NCBI RefSeq assembly: GCF_008831285.2
Contig: NC_045139.1
Location: 18,644,354-18,708,353 of the forward strand
Origin: Nymphaea colorata
Lineage: Eukaryota; Streptophyta; Magnoliopsida; Nymphaeales; Nymphaeaceae
Length of the DNA: 64,000 bases
Direction: 5' to 3'
Part shown: in pieces, positions 20,982-33,051 of the stretch
How positions within the stretch are numbered: position 1 is the stretch's first letter
Layout: each line of letters begins with the position of its first letter
Translations under genes and position numbers: made by a program
Notes under the pieces: model-generated
What the model was told of the DNA's origin: nothing
Databases searched by the model: none
The model's input: the letters and a program-made list of their open reading frames with translations, nothing else

Positions 20982-23900
20982 ATGGAAGGCGAAGGAGAAG
21001 AAGGACGCTGCCTTATTGGGGTTTCCTCATCGTGGTTTCTTTCTTTCTTTTATTCTGCAAAGAAAATCGCTCCTCCCCATTACCATTTTCGAACATATTT
21101 TCTCTTACCTCTCATTATGGAACTGCATTTTCTTGTTGAAGTGAGTTTCTTGGCAATCTCTGCCACGAATTCTGAGTCTTCGAACTGATTAGATTTCTTC
21201 GCAACCTTCTTATTCGCGTTTTTATGGCTGTTTTATTGCGTTCCTCTTGATGGTCAATTCTTGGTTTCATGTTTCCTGATTTTGCCCTTCCACGGTTCCT
21301 CTTGGGTACCAGTTTGCCTCTGGATCTCGTAATTGGTGTTTTCTAACTGGAACGCAGGTGCCCATCTTGATGCACATTGCAAATGCTGAGATTGGAAATT
21401 CGAGCTTACATTGGTCAGCCGACAGTGGGATGCTGTAAGATCCTTTGTTGTTTCTTCTTTCCTTGGTAATTGATAGTGTAGTATTTCATCTTTCTTGAAG
21501 CAGATTTTGAAACATGTTCCGTAGGCTACTGTTTATGTGTTTAGGAAACTTGACTTCAGTTTTATGTTTGTGGCCCTTTGTAATCTATCATGTCGTCGTG
21601 AATTGTCAACGTTTCTGGCCGTCTGGGAACGAACCCTTTCATGAACTGAATATGATTAAACCTACAAAGGTAGGACACGAACTGTGCTAATCGAGGGTAC
21701 ACAATTGGTGGTTGGGCCCGTGCAAACAAGAGAGTGTGCGACCATACGTTTTGTGGTTCAGACTTCGGAGTCAACACAGGCATTTGATTGGGATGCCATC
21801 TCTTTCGTTATCTAGTTTCCCTGCTAAAAGCTAGAATTTAGGACCAAGGATTAATGTTACCATGATCATGGCAGGAAAATAGAGAAGAAAAAAAGTTACT
21901 GATTGTTTCCTTTTCTTTCTGAGTACCGGAATCACACGTGAGAAAATGGAAGGGCACCTTAATGTGTAAGATTAACCTTTGAAGAACCAATGCCTCCCAT
22001 TATTTGAAACTTGTGAGGAGTTGAGGTCAAATCTTTGCCTGCTTGTCCAGCACTGCATGAATGGGGTGCAACGAGGATTAGTGAATGTATAATTGTTTCC
22101 CCTTAAGTTCTTTTTATCAGGGTAGTGAAGGCATCATAAAACTAAGTCAAAGGGGCAAGAAAGTGTCATTACAGAAGTTGGAAGATATTATAGAGATGGA
22201 GAAATTAGTGGAGAGAGCACCGTATCTTCCATTTCAAAACTCTCCTGTCAAATCCTAAACCTGTTGTAGTGACATTTGCATCATTTTTTCAGTTTGCTCA
22301 ATATTAATGATACAAATCTGGTTTTCCAAGTGAATGTCAAGCAGTGATCTCATTGAGCAACTGGCCGATCTTTCTGTCCAAGTAATCGCAACTTGCCGAT
22401 CTTTCTGTCCAAGTAATCGCAACTTGCCAACACCAGGCAATATACTCTAGTATTTGCTTCACGTCTTGGATGCCACTGGGCTGGTAGTGTTGATTCCAGT
22501 AATGCCTAGGGGAAAGGAGATTAGAAACGTATACGTTCTCATTTTCTGGAGAGATAGGAAACTGGTTAATAGTCATTAAATTTCTTCCTCAACCTCGGAG
22601 ATTGTTTGTTCCAGGACAGACTGTATGGTACATCATTTACAGCTACTCTTTAAAAACACCTATATTGTAGGCACAAATCATTCCTTGTATCATAAGGTTG
22701 ACATGCTTTGTTGATAATTTGAACCTTAATTACAAACTATTTTACGAAAGGTCCTTTTCTTAAAAGTTTCAAGTAAATTGGGAACTCATTACAAAATTAG
22801 AAAGCTCTGGTAGATAAATGCTTCTTTCTGTTTTATGGATTAAAATAAACTAGATTTGATATGGAGTTATTAGGTATAAAGCTGAACACTTATTAACAAC
22901 TTGAATATAACTAAGCTATGGAACTTTTTTCCAGAAAACATTGTTCTGTTGCTTGACAATTGGCATTATAAGATGCGATTTACATGGGATTACCATGCTC
23001 CTTCCCTTGAACAAAAGCAGGAAGCTTTGATACCTGCTTGAGAATGAAATCCTAGAGTGAGACTTTAGGGAAAAAAAAAAGAAAAAAGAAAAACTAAAAA
23101 TAAAAGTGCTATATTGGTGGTTAAAATTTGTAGTAACACCTAAATGATGCCTTTGAAAATAATCAGCCTCTTATGGTTCTGAAAAAAGGAGGCTTAAATG
23201 CATAATAAATTGCTGAAATTGATAACTAAAAATATAGTCAGCATGAAATTAACAAGGTGGAATGAGTTGTGTATTGCAATACATAGGCTATAAACTTTGT
23301 CAGTCATATAGCTTAAACCGAAGAACTCATTGGAAAAGTTTATGATAAAGTTGTAAACATTACCAATAAACTCCTGCCTGGGCACCTAAAAGCTATACCA
23401 CACTCACACAGCAGTGGATCATGGATCAGCAATTTCTATGAGTTTAAACTTGAAACTTGATGATATAGTCAAAATGGGAATAATTTTGATGTGCTCTATA
23501 TCTGAGGTACTTCACTTTGCTAATATCACTTCCTACATGCACACATTTTAATGCTACGGTCCCAAGTTTGCACTAGGGAGATATTGAAACATCAAAAATC
23601 AAGAGTATTTTTGTTTTTTGCATGAAAAAACAGAAAGAAACTTGAACAACAGCTGAGGGTCGAAAAGGTAACATCTAGAAATCTCTCCTCTATATTGGGT
23701 TTGAAAAATGGCTAGTAGTAGGTCAAAGTTGGATGATTAAAGAGGAAGAGGAGTTTGGCATTATCAAATAACCTCCTGACATTGTTTGCTTTCGCATTAT
23801 CAAAATAACCTCTTGACATCGTTTGCTTCCTACCTCCGGAAGACCTGTTCATATGAATTTATGTGTTGCAAATGAGAGGTACAAGAATTGCACAGTGTAA

Positions 23901-24742
23901 GTGTTTTTAATAATAACGAATGTATGAAGATCTTAAGTCTACACCCTACTTTAAGAGTTTGTTTTAATCCCTTTGCTGGCTACAGGTCTATGGCCATGTA
24001 CAAAGATCTTAAGTCTAGGTAGTGCATAAGTTGGTTTTGTATACCTTTCTTGTGGGTCTCGTGTTTTGCAATTTGCACTTTGCTTTTGTGTTCTGTGACA
24101 TCTAAACACTTTAGTATTCCTGTCCCTGATTGAAGCTTTTGTATTTTACTGTCAGGGTTAATCATGCTAAGGAGTATTTAGCAAATGCCTGTCCATGGTG
24201 TGATGGAAAGGTTTGACCTCTGACCTGCCTTATTTTTATACCAATCCTTGCCCATATGAAATGTCATCTTGTTTTGCCTTTGGATCTGCATAAACTGACC
24301 TTGTTTTTCCCTCTATACAACATGGTAACTTTCATTTTGTAGAAATTCCTAAATCAAATTTGCTTCTGGAATTTTAGATATGTGGCGATGCTTCTTTTCC
24401 CATGCAGACAGTTTTGCATTTCCAAATTCATAAGAGTAGGAAAAAGTTTTGACCAGGTAAATTGTCATGAATTCAACAGGGGTACAACTTAAAAGCACGC
24501 AAACCATTAGAACAAGAGATGTATAACCCAGAGGTATGCATAACTTTCAGTTTTGATCCCTAATTGGTTAAGAATTCAATCTTGTTTATCCTTGTGTAGG
24601 ATTTGGAGTTATCTGCTTTATACACAGATGCCTCTGGTTCATTCCATGTTACTTCATTTAAAGCGAAGGATTTGTCTGATTCATGGGTCTGGAGAACTTC
24701 TGACAGCACCAAGGATACCAAACCATATGAAGATGAGGTTCA

Positions 24743-24779
<37 letters not shown>

Positions 24780-27555
24780 ATGCAAAGACAGAGCAACAAT
24801 CACATGCAAAAAATAAAAAAAAATGGAAATGTGAACATTGAGCAGATGGCTGTCTTCTCCTTATGATTTCGCATAAAGCAGAATCTTGATGAACGTATGC
24901 CAATTGCCAAATAGGAGGTATCAAGTGGACGATTGAGTCAATACATTGCAATTTTATGGCAACACTGTATAGTTTGTGGAAGAGAGTTGATTGGTTGAAA
25001 TCCACTTAACACATGAAGAAATTGAATTAAGATCTCTTCATGAACTTCATCAATTTTTTTCCCTTTTAAATGGTGAATGTATGAATTGAGTTATGCTGTT
25101 GATTGTATTCTTACGTAGATCAAGGAAGGATCGTTGCAGCATGATCTACATGAGCAAGAGAGTGGTTCAGATATCTGGAATCAAGAAATAGCTGGAAAAT
25201 TTTCTCACCATTGGCATGCGTCTCAAAGCAATCCGGTGAAACTTAAGAGACGGGTAAGATCCCAAATTTAAATATTAGAGTGACGTACTTCATAAAGGGC
25301 CTTAGACTTGCTGAATGTGCAAGTTCCTGATTCTAGATGTCCATTCTATAGAGAGTATTTTAGGGCCTTGTGCTTGTCTCTGTATGTGGTTGAAGGGTTT
25401 CTTTTTTTTTTACAAAAACTGAACAAGGGGAATGGTTTAAGTTGTGTAATGTCTAATGAGCCTCCTTGTATTTAAGGTGATCTAGTATCTCTCTTTGCAG
25501 CTACTGCGGGAAGAGAGAAAGGCCAAGCGAATTGCTGAGTTACTCCAAAATGATGAAGAGAGTGAGAAGCTCATCCAAGCAGCAGCTGTTGAAAGGTCAA
25601 AGCAGCTCAATACAACAGTTCAAGGAAAATATAGTGTATGGCGAAGAGAATATAGCAATCCAAATTCAGATTCACTTTTGAAACTTATGAAGGACCAGGT
25701 TATAATGGCAAAAGCTTATGCAAGCATAGCTCGGGCCAAGAAGGAAAACACTCTCTATGATTCATTGATGACATGCATAAAAAAAAATCGGAATGCTCTG
25801 GGAGAAGCTCTCTCAGATGCTGAACTACATCCAAGGTACCTCTTCACTCAGCTTCAGTTATCTATTATATGAACATTCAGCCACCAACCTTAGTTCTAAC
25901 TTTTCATCCAGTGCACTTGAACGAGCAAAAGCAACGGGCCGTGTTTTAGCAGCAGCAAAAGAGAAGTTGTATGATTGTGCAGAGGTTGCAAGGAAGCTAC
26001 GGGCTATGCTGCAGTGGGAAGAAGAGAACATAGCAGCCCTGAAGAAACAGTCCACTTTTTTGACTCAAGTCTCTGCAAAAACTGTTCCGAAGGGCCTGCA
26101 TTGCCTTCCTTTACATCTCACGACTGATTATTTTTTGCTCGACTCAAGTGATGAAGAATTAACATCTACAGAAAAACTTGAAGATCCAAGTCTTTATCAT
26201 TATGCACTATTTTCTGACAATGTTCTTGCTACGTCTGTGGTTGTGAATTCGACGATCTTTAATACCAAAGAACCAGAGAGGCACGTCTTTCATGTGGTGA
26301 CAGACAAGCTGAACTTTGCAGCTATGAAGATGTGGTTTCTTGTAAATTCACCTCCTGGTGTGACTGTTCATGTTCAGAATGTTGATGACTTCAAATGGCT
26401 AAATTCATCCTATTGCCCAGTCCTACGGCAGCTTGAAACTGCTGCAATGAAGGCTTATTACTTTAAGGCCGACCATCCAACAACGATGTCAGCTGCTGAT
26501 ACAAATCTCAAGTATAGGAACCCTAAATACTTGTCAATGCTGAACCATCTTCGTTTTTATCTGCCAGAAGTGTTTCCGAAACTTGATAAGATACTGTTTC
26601 TTGATGATGATATAGTTGTCCAGAAGGATCTGATGCCACTCTGGACTGTTGATCTCAAAGGGATGGTTAATGGTGCAGTTGAGACTTGTAAAGAAAGTTT
26701 CCACAGGTTTGATAAGTATCTCAATTTCTCAAACCCATTGATATCGAATAATTTTGACCCAAATGCATGTGGATGGGCCTTTGGAATGAACATGTTCGAC
26801 CTGACAGAATGGAAGAGGCGCAACATTACAGGAATTTATCATTACTGGCAAAACTTGGTAAGTAGTCAGTCTTTTTTTTTCCCTGCTATTATTACTTTGG
26901 GTGATTCTTTCTGTTCCCTTAGACCAAGCCAGGAGAGTCTTTGTCTGGTTGCCATTGCTTGAACTGCAAGAATCCACTCTGTCTAGGTATTGTTTGAGCA
27001 ATCCAGAATTGGCATTCCTGCATGGATTAATTGCATTGTGGACAATATCACCAAGGACTTTGTGTCTTCCTTCTGTCGACATTGGCCGTTAGGAGATGAA
27101 CGGTACAAATGTGAAGTAATTGTGGTATACTTAGTAATCTGGCTTCTATCCATTCTGAGATGGCTGTCTGGATTTTGTGTACGGAGTAGATTACAATGTC
27201 ATAATCATGTGCTGAATTGGTTATGCTTACATGATTGATGAGCTTTATCTCACTTTATTTGTTTCTTTGGCATATTCAGAATGAGGAGCGCACATTGTGG
27301 AAGCTAGGATCCCTGCCACCTGGGCTGATCACTTTCTATAATCTGACCCAACCACTCGACCGTTCATGGCATGTTCTTGGACTTGGTTATGATCCAGCAC
27401 TCAACCTGACAGAAATAGAGCATGGTGCTGTTGTTCATTACAATGGCAACCAGAAGCCATGGTTGGATATTGCACATCTAAAGTACAAGTCCTATTGGAC
27501 CAAGTATGTATCATATGACAACCCTTATCTGAAAGAATGTGGCATACTAGTATAA
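20982..27555 (+). CDS. GAUT3: Galacturonosyltransferase of the GAUT1-GAUT4 group (GT8)
   Basis: Golgi enzyme adding galacturonic acid from UDP-GalA to homogalacturonan (pectin). Exons that join in phase: 20982-21140, 21358-21434, 24156-24210, 24480-24533, 24600-24737, 25119-25253, 25501-25835, 25912-26857 and 27280-27555, about 724 residues. The C-terminal half is a clear GT8 domain: LYHYALFSDNVLATSVVVNS, HVFHVVTDKLN, the metal and UDP-binding LFLDDDIVVQKDL, ACGWAFGMNMFDL and GAVVHYNGNQKPW. Upstream lie the stem (KLMKDQVIMAKAY) and KLRAML region. The wording SSYCPVLRQLETAAMK resembles GAUT3 more than GAUT4, from memory. The 5' end is unsure. The ATG at 20978 gives a typical type II anchor (MDGRRRRRR then a hydrophobic stretch) but reaches a stop at the first donor. 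The ATG at 20982, in another frame, stays open and in phase. The small exon at 24480 also has a second plausible reading. Confidence 0.88.
22358..22419. repeat. 31-bp tandem duplication in a GAUT intron
   Basis: Two adjacent copies of a 31-base unit containing 'cgatctttctgtccaagtaa' with one difference, inside the long second GAUT intron. No gene part is involved. Confidence 0.9.
23758..23830. repeat. 36-bp tandem duplication in a GAUT intron
   Basis: Two adjacent units beginning 'gcattatcaaa' and ending 'gtttgctt', with a few differences, in the same 2.7-kb intron. Confidence 0.85.
24745..24776. repeat. (CT)n microsatellite next to a GAUT donor site
   Basis: CT run starting about 8 bases after the donor of the exon ending at 24737. 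Confidence 0.9.
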
Positions 27556-28832
27556 CGGATGATAAGAAATTGAAACTCTACCAAAAAAGTCTTCTGTAGA
27601 AATTCCTGGTCTTCCATTTAATTCAAGAGAGAGATCCTGTAAATGATGCGGAATTTTTTTGGGCAATTGAATTGACCTTTTTCCCTTGTTCGTGGTGTTA
27701 CACCAGGAATGCACATGAGAGTCGCATTGACTGGATGTGCTTTTGCAGCTAAGCTGGTTCGCTATTGTAAAATGATTCAAAACCTCATTCATAGAGAAAT
27801 ATTCAGCCTTGTCTATGCATTTCTTTGGGATTTCAAGCTGTCTGCTCGCACATATGAAGGCTTCGAGCCCATGCTTGGGGCAGTGAGACAGTGAGGTACT
27901 TGGTCATGATTCACGAGCTTATTGCTCAGCAGATATGTCTGCATGCCCTAAAACATTTTTGCATTGAACCTGCTATGCCAGTGATTTGCATGATATCGGT
28001 TACATCACTGCTGTTACGAGAAACAAAGCAAACAACTCAGGCTATGGTGGCTGTCCTTAGTAAGTCGGGCACTGTTAGCCATGATAGGCAACCTTTTCCA
28101 GAGAAACGGAGCCTGATCTAGGCACAGATCGCCAATGGTGAAACTGATCTCATCTAATGGTCATAATCACTCCAGATTCAAGCTTTCCATCCTATCTGTA
28201 AATGCTTTGCTACCCGTCGATGTTCTCTCAAAATTTTACATGTATGAGTCTTGCAAAAAGTTTTGGTCCAACACTGTTATGTCAATGTCAAACAAATGAA
28301 GTACTAACAGACCTGCTTATTTTACTTTCATAGCTTGCCTTTAATTAACTGAACAAGTAGCCGTATGGGGTAACAATTGATTAGCACGAGAGATCACTGG
28401 GTTCAATTTCCTGGTACTAAACAACTGGACAAGTACGGAGCAATACTATCAATCTATCTCTCAGCCCGCTTTTTCGAGGTCTTATTTCTGAAGGCTTCAT
28501 CATCATCTAAAAAGGAAAATTGAGTGCTATTTATAAATTAACATTAATTATAGCACAATGATAACTGAAAGTAATACCTGCTTTTACATTGTACTTTATT
28601 CACCATGCTCATGCAGTTATATTGTACATTATTCACCATGTCATGCAGCATTTTTCACAGTTGTTATTCCTTGCTATGATAGACACCATATTTTTCATAC
28701 ATCGCCCCTTCTCTTTTGCACACCCAATAAAAGGAAACAGACCGTAGTTTACAATGTTACTATTGAAAAGGCCATTCCTCCACATGGATATATGATTTTC
28801 AAACTCCATGAACCTTATGCTCCATTAACCAA
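27556..28832. other. Convergent 3' region between GAUT and cis-prenyltransferase
   Basis: The two genes converge here. The sequence just after 27555 is the likely GAUT 3' UTR. No other coding signature is seen. A B-box-like GGTTCAATTTCC at about 28400 after a possible A box hints at a SINE remnant, but too weakly to annotate. Confidence 0.5.
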
Positions 28833-29687
28833 TCATTGTTTCTTCTTTATCTTTTCTAAATATGGCTGCACTCTCTGGTACTCCAAAATTGCAGACACCA
28901 GATACCTAAGAGAGAATTCTGGCCACAGTGCTCTTGAAATATGCAAGTAACAAGAATTGGCTTGCCATAGAAGAAAATTACTCAATCGAGTCTCACCTGA
29001 TGTCCTAATTAATATATCTGGGTCTGGACAATGGGCCATGTACATGTGCTTCTCTAAATCTGCTAGCGTGATTGGACATGCATCTGAATTAGCTTCAGAT
29101 TTTCCACATTCATTCCCATTCAAGAACTTCCCTGATCTTATGCAGTTCTCATGAAAAGCTTCCTGAACAGAATGTGCTATCTCATCTGTGGAAGTGTAAC
29201 AGACACATATTGACAACATTCCTCTAGTGTTCTCTGCAGTCTCTTTCATTAATTTGTCGGCAGAACTCCTAACATGCTCCGGCAAAAGCTCCAACTTCCC
29301 TACAAATTGAACCTTCACACCGAATGTCTTGATGAAACTTCCTTCTCTGAGAGCATCCTCAATTTTTTCATGCATCAGATCCATTACACCACCAACTTCC
29401 TCTGGCTTCCGATTGAAATTATCGATGCTGAAGGCATAAATACTCACATATTTGATCCCTAATTCGTAGCAGTTACGGAGAGTGGAAACCAAAGATTGGA
29501 AACCATATCTGTGCCCAGAATTTTTCTTCATCTTGCGATATCGTGCGAATCTGCGATTCCCATCCATAATCATTGCAACATGGGTAGGCATAGGGCCCGC
29601 AGAAACTATTGACAAGATGATTTTGCGGAAAAAATTGCAAATGAGACCATAAATCCAGGAGAAAGCACCATCTGCAACACCATCCAT
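28833..29687 (-). CDS. cis-Prenyltransferase, dehydrodolichyl diphosphate synthase type
   Basis: Adds isopentenyl diphosphate units in cis to an allylic primer to make polyprenyl diphosphates, the precursors of dolichol used as glycan carrier in the ER. The single exon encodes 284 residues. Family motifs in order: HVAMIMDGNRRFARYRKM (about 34-51, with the primer-binding Asp), a GHRYGFQSL segment, KYVSIYAFSIDNFNRKPEEV (about 78-97), a middle part rich in acidic residues, and PDILIRTSGETRLSNFLLWQ with ALWPEF near the C-terminus. The start is the ATG at 29687; upstream of it the frame is open for 13 codons but has no ATG, and a possible acceptor (gacag) lies just before, so a 5' UTR intron is likely, with the first exon perhaps near 30680-30830. 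A ~15-residue stretch before TLADLEKH is of the kind seen in eukaryotic members. Which plant paralogue this is cannot be said. Confidence 0.93.
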   Translation of the reverse strand: MDGVADGAFSWIYGLICNFFRKIILSIVSAGPMPTHVAMIMDGNRRFARYRKMKKNSGHRYGFQSLVSTLRNCYELGIKYVSIYAFSIDNFNRKPEEVGGVMDLMHEKIEDALREGSFIKTFGVKVQFVGKLELLPEHVRSSADKLMKETAENTRGMLSICVCYTSTDEIAHSVQEAFHENCIRSGKFLNGNECGKSEANSDACPITLADLEKHMYMAHCPDPDILIRTSGETRLSNFLLWQANSCYLHISRALWPEFSLRYLVSAILEYQRVQPYLEKIKKKQ

Positions 29688-30857
29688 TTCTTGATCTCTG
29701 TCCCAGCAACCAAAAAGTGAATTCAAATTAAGAAAGCATCAAATTCTTAAGTAGATAGAAATAAGAAATAGAAAAAGTATAGCAGACTGTACTCAAAGAT
29801 CCATCTGAAGATTATTACAGGTTACTTAAATGGATGCCTAAAAATGGAAAGAGTGCATAGAACATCCACTTGTGAATCCCGTATTATGAGTAACTGTTAC
29901 TGAAAATGCACCTGCGCGTGGAAAACTCATCTCCATGGTTAAGTATCAGACATGTTTTGAAGACCTGTTTCTAATCTCACAGCAACTCTGTCTTTTGTTT
30001 GTTAAGAAGTTTAAATTTCAGTAAGTTTTTAGTTGTTTATTTTTCACATAAATCCAAAAATCGTTAATACATCATGAATATTGATAAGATGCTGAATGTG
30101 CTTTATTTTGCTACAGTTTGCTCCGGTATATTAATAGATGAACATCCGATAGAAAATCCAGAAATACTGGAAACTGCAACACTGCCTTTTGGAAAAGCAG
30201 CATTTCTCCGCATAAAAAAAAGATGGTACACTGATTGATCCTACTACCCAGCAGACATGCCCATCCATGCGTAACACCAACCACAAGGGCATGTCTCCAT
30301 GAATGAATGAAACAAGACCTTAGGTCTTCTCAGGCAATTTTGAAATCTGTAACACAATTAGCTGATAGAATAGTGGCACAGAGATCACAAGACAGGAGCA
30401 AAAATTTAAGTATATAAGCCGAACCAAAAGTGTAGATCATAATTCACATAGTTATAGGCATGCCTGGGCAAAGGGAAATAGCAGAGTACGACAAAAACAA
30501 CCTCAGTCGCAAACTTATACTGTACGATAGAACGAGAACATGAATGGCGCTAGCAAATGCTCACGTAATAGATGCATGATGCAGTTGGTAAACAAATTAA
30601 ACAAAACCACCTTTAATCTACTAAGGGTATGCAATAATCAGAGAAAGGAAAACAACCTTCTTAGACTGAAAATTACCAGAGAGAGCGAGGAGAAATTCTG
30701 GGAAGCTATTTCCTCGACGTTGCTGCTGGAGATGCTTAGTGAGTTATATTGTTGTTTCTTCCTCCGCTCTCAGAAAATTGAAAGGAAAGAGACGCCTGAT
30801 GGCTGTCGTCGGATCTTGGTTCCTGTACGCAAAAAATCATCCAGTTATTTCCCAAAG

Positions 30858-30911
30858 ATAATCACATCCATCTCTCACTCTCACATAATCACATCCATCT
30901 CTCACTCCCAC
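30858..30911. repeat. 27-bp tandem duplication
   Basis: Two adjacent units beginning 'ataatcacatccatctctca'. On the minus strand they lie in the probable promoter or leader of the cis-prenyltransferase gene. Confidence 0.85.
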
Positions 30912-31140
30912 TCTTTCTCTCTAATTTTATGTGCACCGAAGTGAAAGAATTATGAGAGCCATTAATCAAACATCATTTTCTCACCCATCCCTTTCTATGA
31001 AAAAATTTTGAACACAAAAATGAAGGGTGGTGGTGGCTCTTTTAAGAGTCTCTTTCTTTCTACAACTTTCTGTTCGTCGTTAAACGTTGATATAACCAAC
31101 AGAATCTCTCAGTTGCACGAAGAGGAAATGGCCTCCTAGA

Positions 31141-31146
<6 letters not shown>

Positions 31147-31198
<52 letters not shown>

Positions 31199-31199
31199 A
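31147..31199. repeat. (CT)n(CA)n compound microsatellite
   Basis: CT run passing into a CA run. The nearby run at 31621-31692 is TA followed by GA. Confidence 0.95.
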
Positions 31200-31412
31200 T
31201 AAAAAAGGATAGCTCAAGAACAACTTAAACATGAAAGAATGAAGGCCACCAAAACTCCACATGATCATAATCTCTCCGCTTCGTCCCCTTTCGTGTCTTC
31301 ATTATTGACTTCTCTCTCTTCACGTCCACGTGGCCAGTTCCACCTTTCCGTCAGGAGAAAAAGAATGACAAGCGATGCCCTCAAGCACCAAGTGAGCAAG
31401 TGAATTCCCCAT

Positions 31413-31538
31413 GAACTATTTAAAGGTCGTATTATATTATTACGAATGATTATAACGTCAAAATAAATCATCCATGAACTAGTTAAAGATCGTATTATAT
31501 TATTACGAATGATTATAACGTCAAAATAAATCATCCAT
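31413..31538. repeat. 63-bp tandem duplication
   Basis: Two adjacent 63-base copies with about three differences, each starting 'gaacta' and ending 'aaataaatcatccat'. No coding sense; the near-identity suggests a recent local duplication. Confidence 0.9.
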
Positions 31539-31617
31539 AAAACTGGAAGAAGGTAACAAAGAGAGAAAAATTGCAAGAGTAAGACGATACACCTCATTGA
31601 TTCCTTTACTCGATTTA

Positions 31618-31620
<3 letters not shown>

Positions 31621-31691
<71 letters not shown>

Positions 31692-31692
31692 G
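31621..31692. repeat. (TA)n(GA)n compound microsatellite
   Basis: TA run followed by a GA run. It gives rise to a spurious open frame on the minus strand. Confidence 0.95.
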
Positions 31693-32876
31693 CTGAAAAT
31701 CCTCCTGCCATTTTGAGTTCTGTTAAATCATGGCTGCCTGATGCATTGCATTGGGCTGCTCGATACAGTACATCTGAGTGGTGTGCTGTGGAGAAGCTGA
31801 AAGATTTTTCCATCCAAATCCAAACAGAGAAATCCATAAATCACATATATATATATATATAATTCTTCCGCAATTTCTACTGCATCATGCTCGACACTAT
31901 CTGCTAATTTTTCAAACTAGATACAAATCTGATCCAACTGGTAGTAGGAAGTCCAGCGTGTCCAAGAAGCATGTGTTATAGCCGAAGCTGACAGAGGTTT
32001 GATGAAGTACATGCTTTGTGCATGAATATCACTTTTAGATTTTAATCTGTATCCGAAACGTTGCAATTTGAAAGTGCTTTTATTTTCTTCTTTCTTGATG
32101 GAAAAAACACCCGAGAGTTGAGGGATCTAGCTACTATCATGTTCCAGAAGCCAACAATGAGGTATGAATCGACTATGAGGCGCTATCTACCGGCCAACCC
32201 TCTTCCAAGTTGTGCTAACTCGCTAGTTTCGATTTTAAAACACCTTGCATGAGAAGAATACCTGCCATCTGTTTGATTGCTTTTCTGGTTGTACTTTAGT
32301 TGACTCCTTAGCCATTTGGGATGCCAGCAACGCCTCAGAAAATATTTGGGTTTCTTTTAGTTCGTCTAGATCTGTACCCCTGGTCTTTTAGCAATCCCCA
32401 TGCATACTCTGCAGAGCAGGAAGATATCTAGCAGAACTAACCAAAGAGGGGGTTTATGTATCGTTTGTACATGTTTAAAGATAAGATTCATAGACGTGCT
32501 ACAACCTAGAGATCTGAAGCTTAAAAATCAAGCGCTTTGCCAGCAGCCAAGGGCATGAGATCCTACATGCCCTATGTGCTAACTTGTAACTGAAATCAGT
32601 AACTCTACATACCAGCTAAAATAGTACATTTATTTCTCAATTGACAGTTAGCTGGAAAAGTGAAATAACAACAAAAGTAGTTACATGTACAAGCACCTGT
32701 ATATACAATTGACATTTCCTGTGGATAATGTACATTGCATTCCTTCCTGGAATGAAAGATTAAATGCATGAACCATTACATAGTGTGGCATTGGAGGAGC
32801 AATAAGATTTCCCATCCTACAAGAGCTCTGTGCTAGTCAATCAAGATACATCCCTGTGGTTGAGGTTGCCAATTGT

Positions 32877-33015
32877 GGCCCACGTATAGATCTCTTGATT
32901 ACAGCTGGAAAACAATGCCAACATCTGTGTTGCTTAATGTGCAGGCTGGTCCACGAATAGATATCATGACTTCAGCTGGAAAAGAATGTCTACATCTCTG
33001 TTACTTGATGCGCAG
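32877..33015. repeat. 70-bp tandem duplication at the 3' end of IRE1
   Basis: Two direct copies (about 32877-32943 and 32948-33015) share 'agctggaaaa.aatg' and 'acatctctgtt.ctt.atg.gcag' with roughly 80 percent identity by eye. They lie just beyond the IRE1 stop, in its probable 3' UTR. Confidence 0.75.
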
Positions 33016-33051
33016 ACACTCAGTTACAGGTGTACATTTTCTTCGTCTTTC

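Larger units (their letters stand above)
29688..33051. other. Intergenic region upstream of cis-prenyltransferase and downstream of IRE1
   Basis: No protein gene recognised. The right-hand side begins as the IRE1 3' UTR; the left part is the promoter and possible leader exon of the cis-prenyltransferase gene. It holds several short tandem duplications and microsatellites listed separately. Confidence 0.5.

Noticed and set aside
30540-30944. Plus-strand open frame of 134 codons
   Set aside because: It overlaps the probable leader and promoter of the cis-prenyltransferase gene and a tandem repeat; composition is not protein-like.
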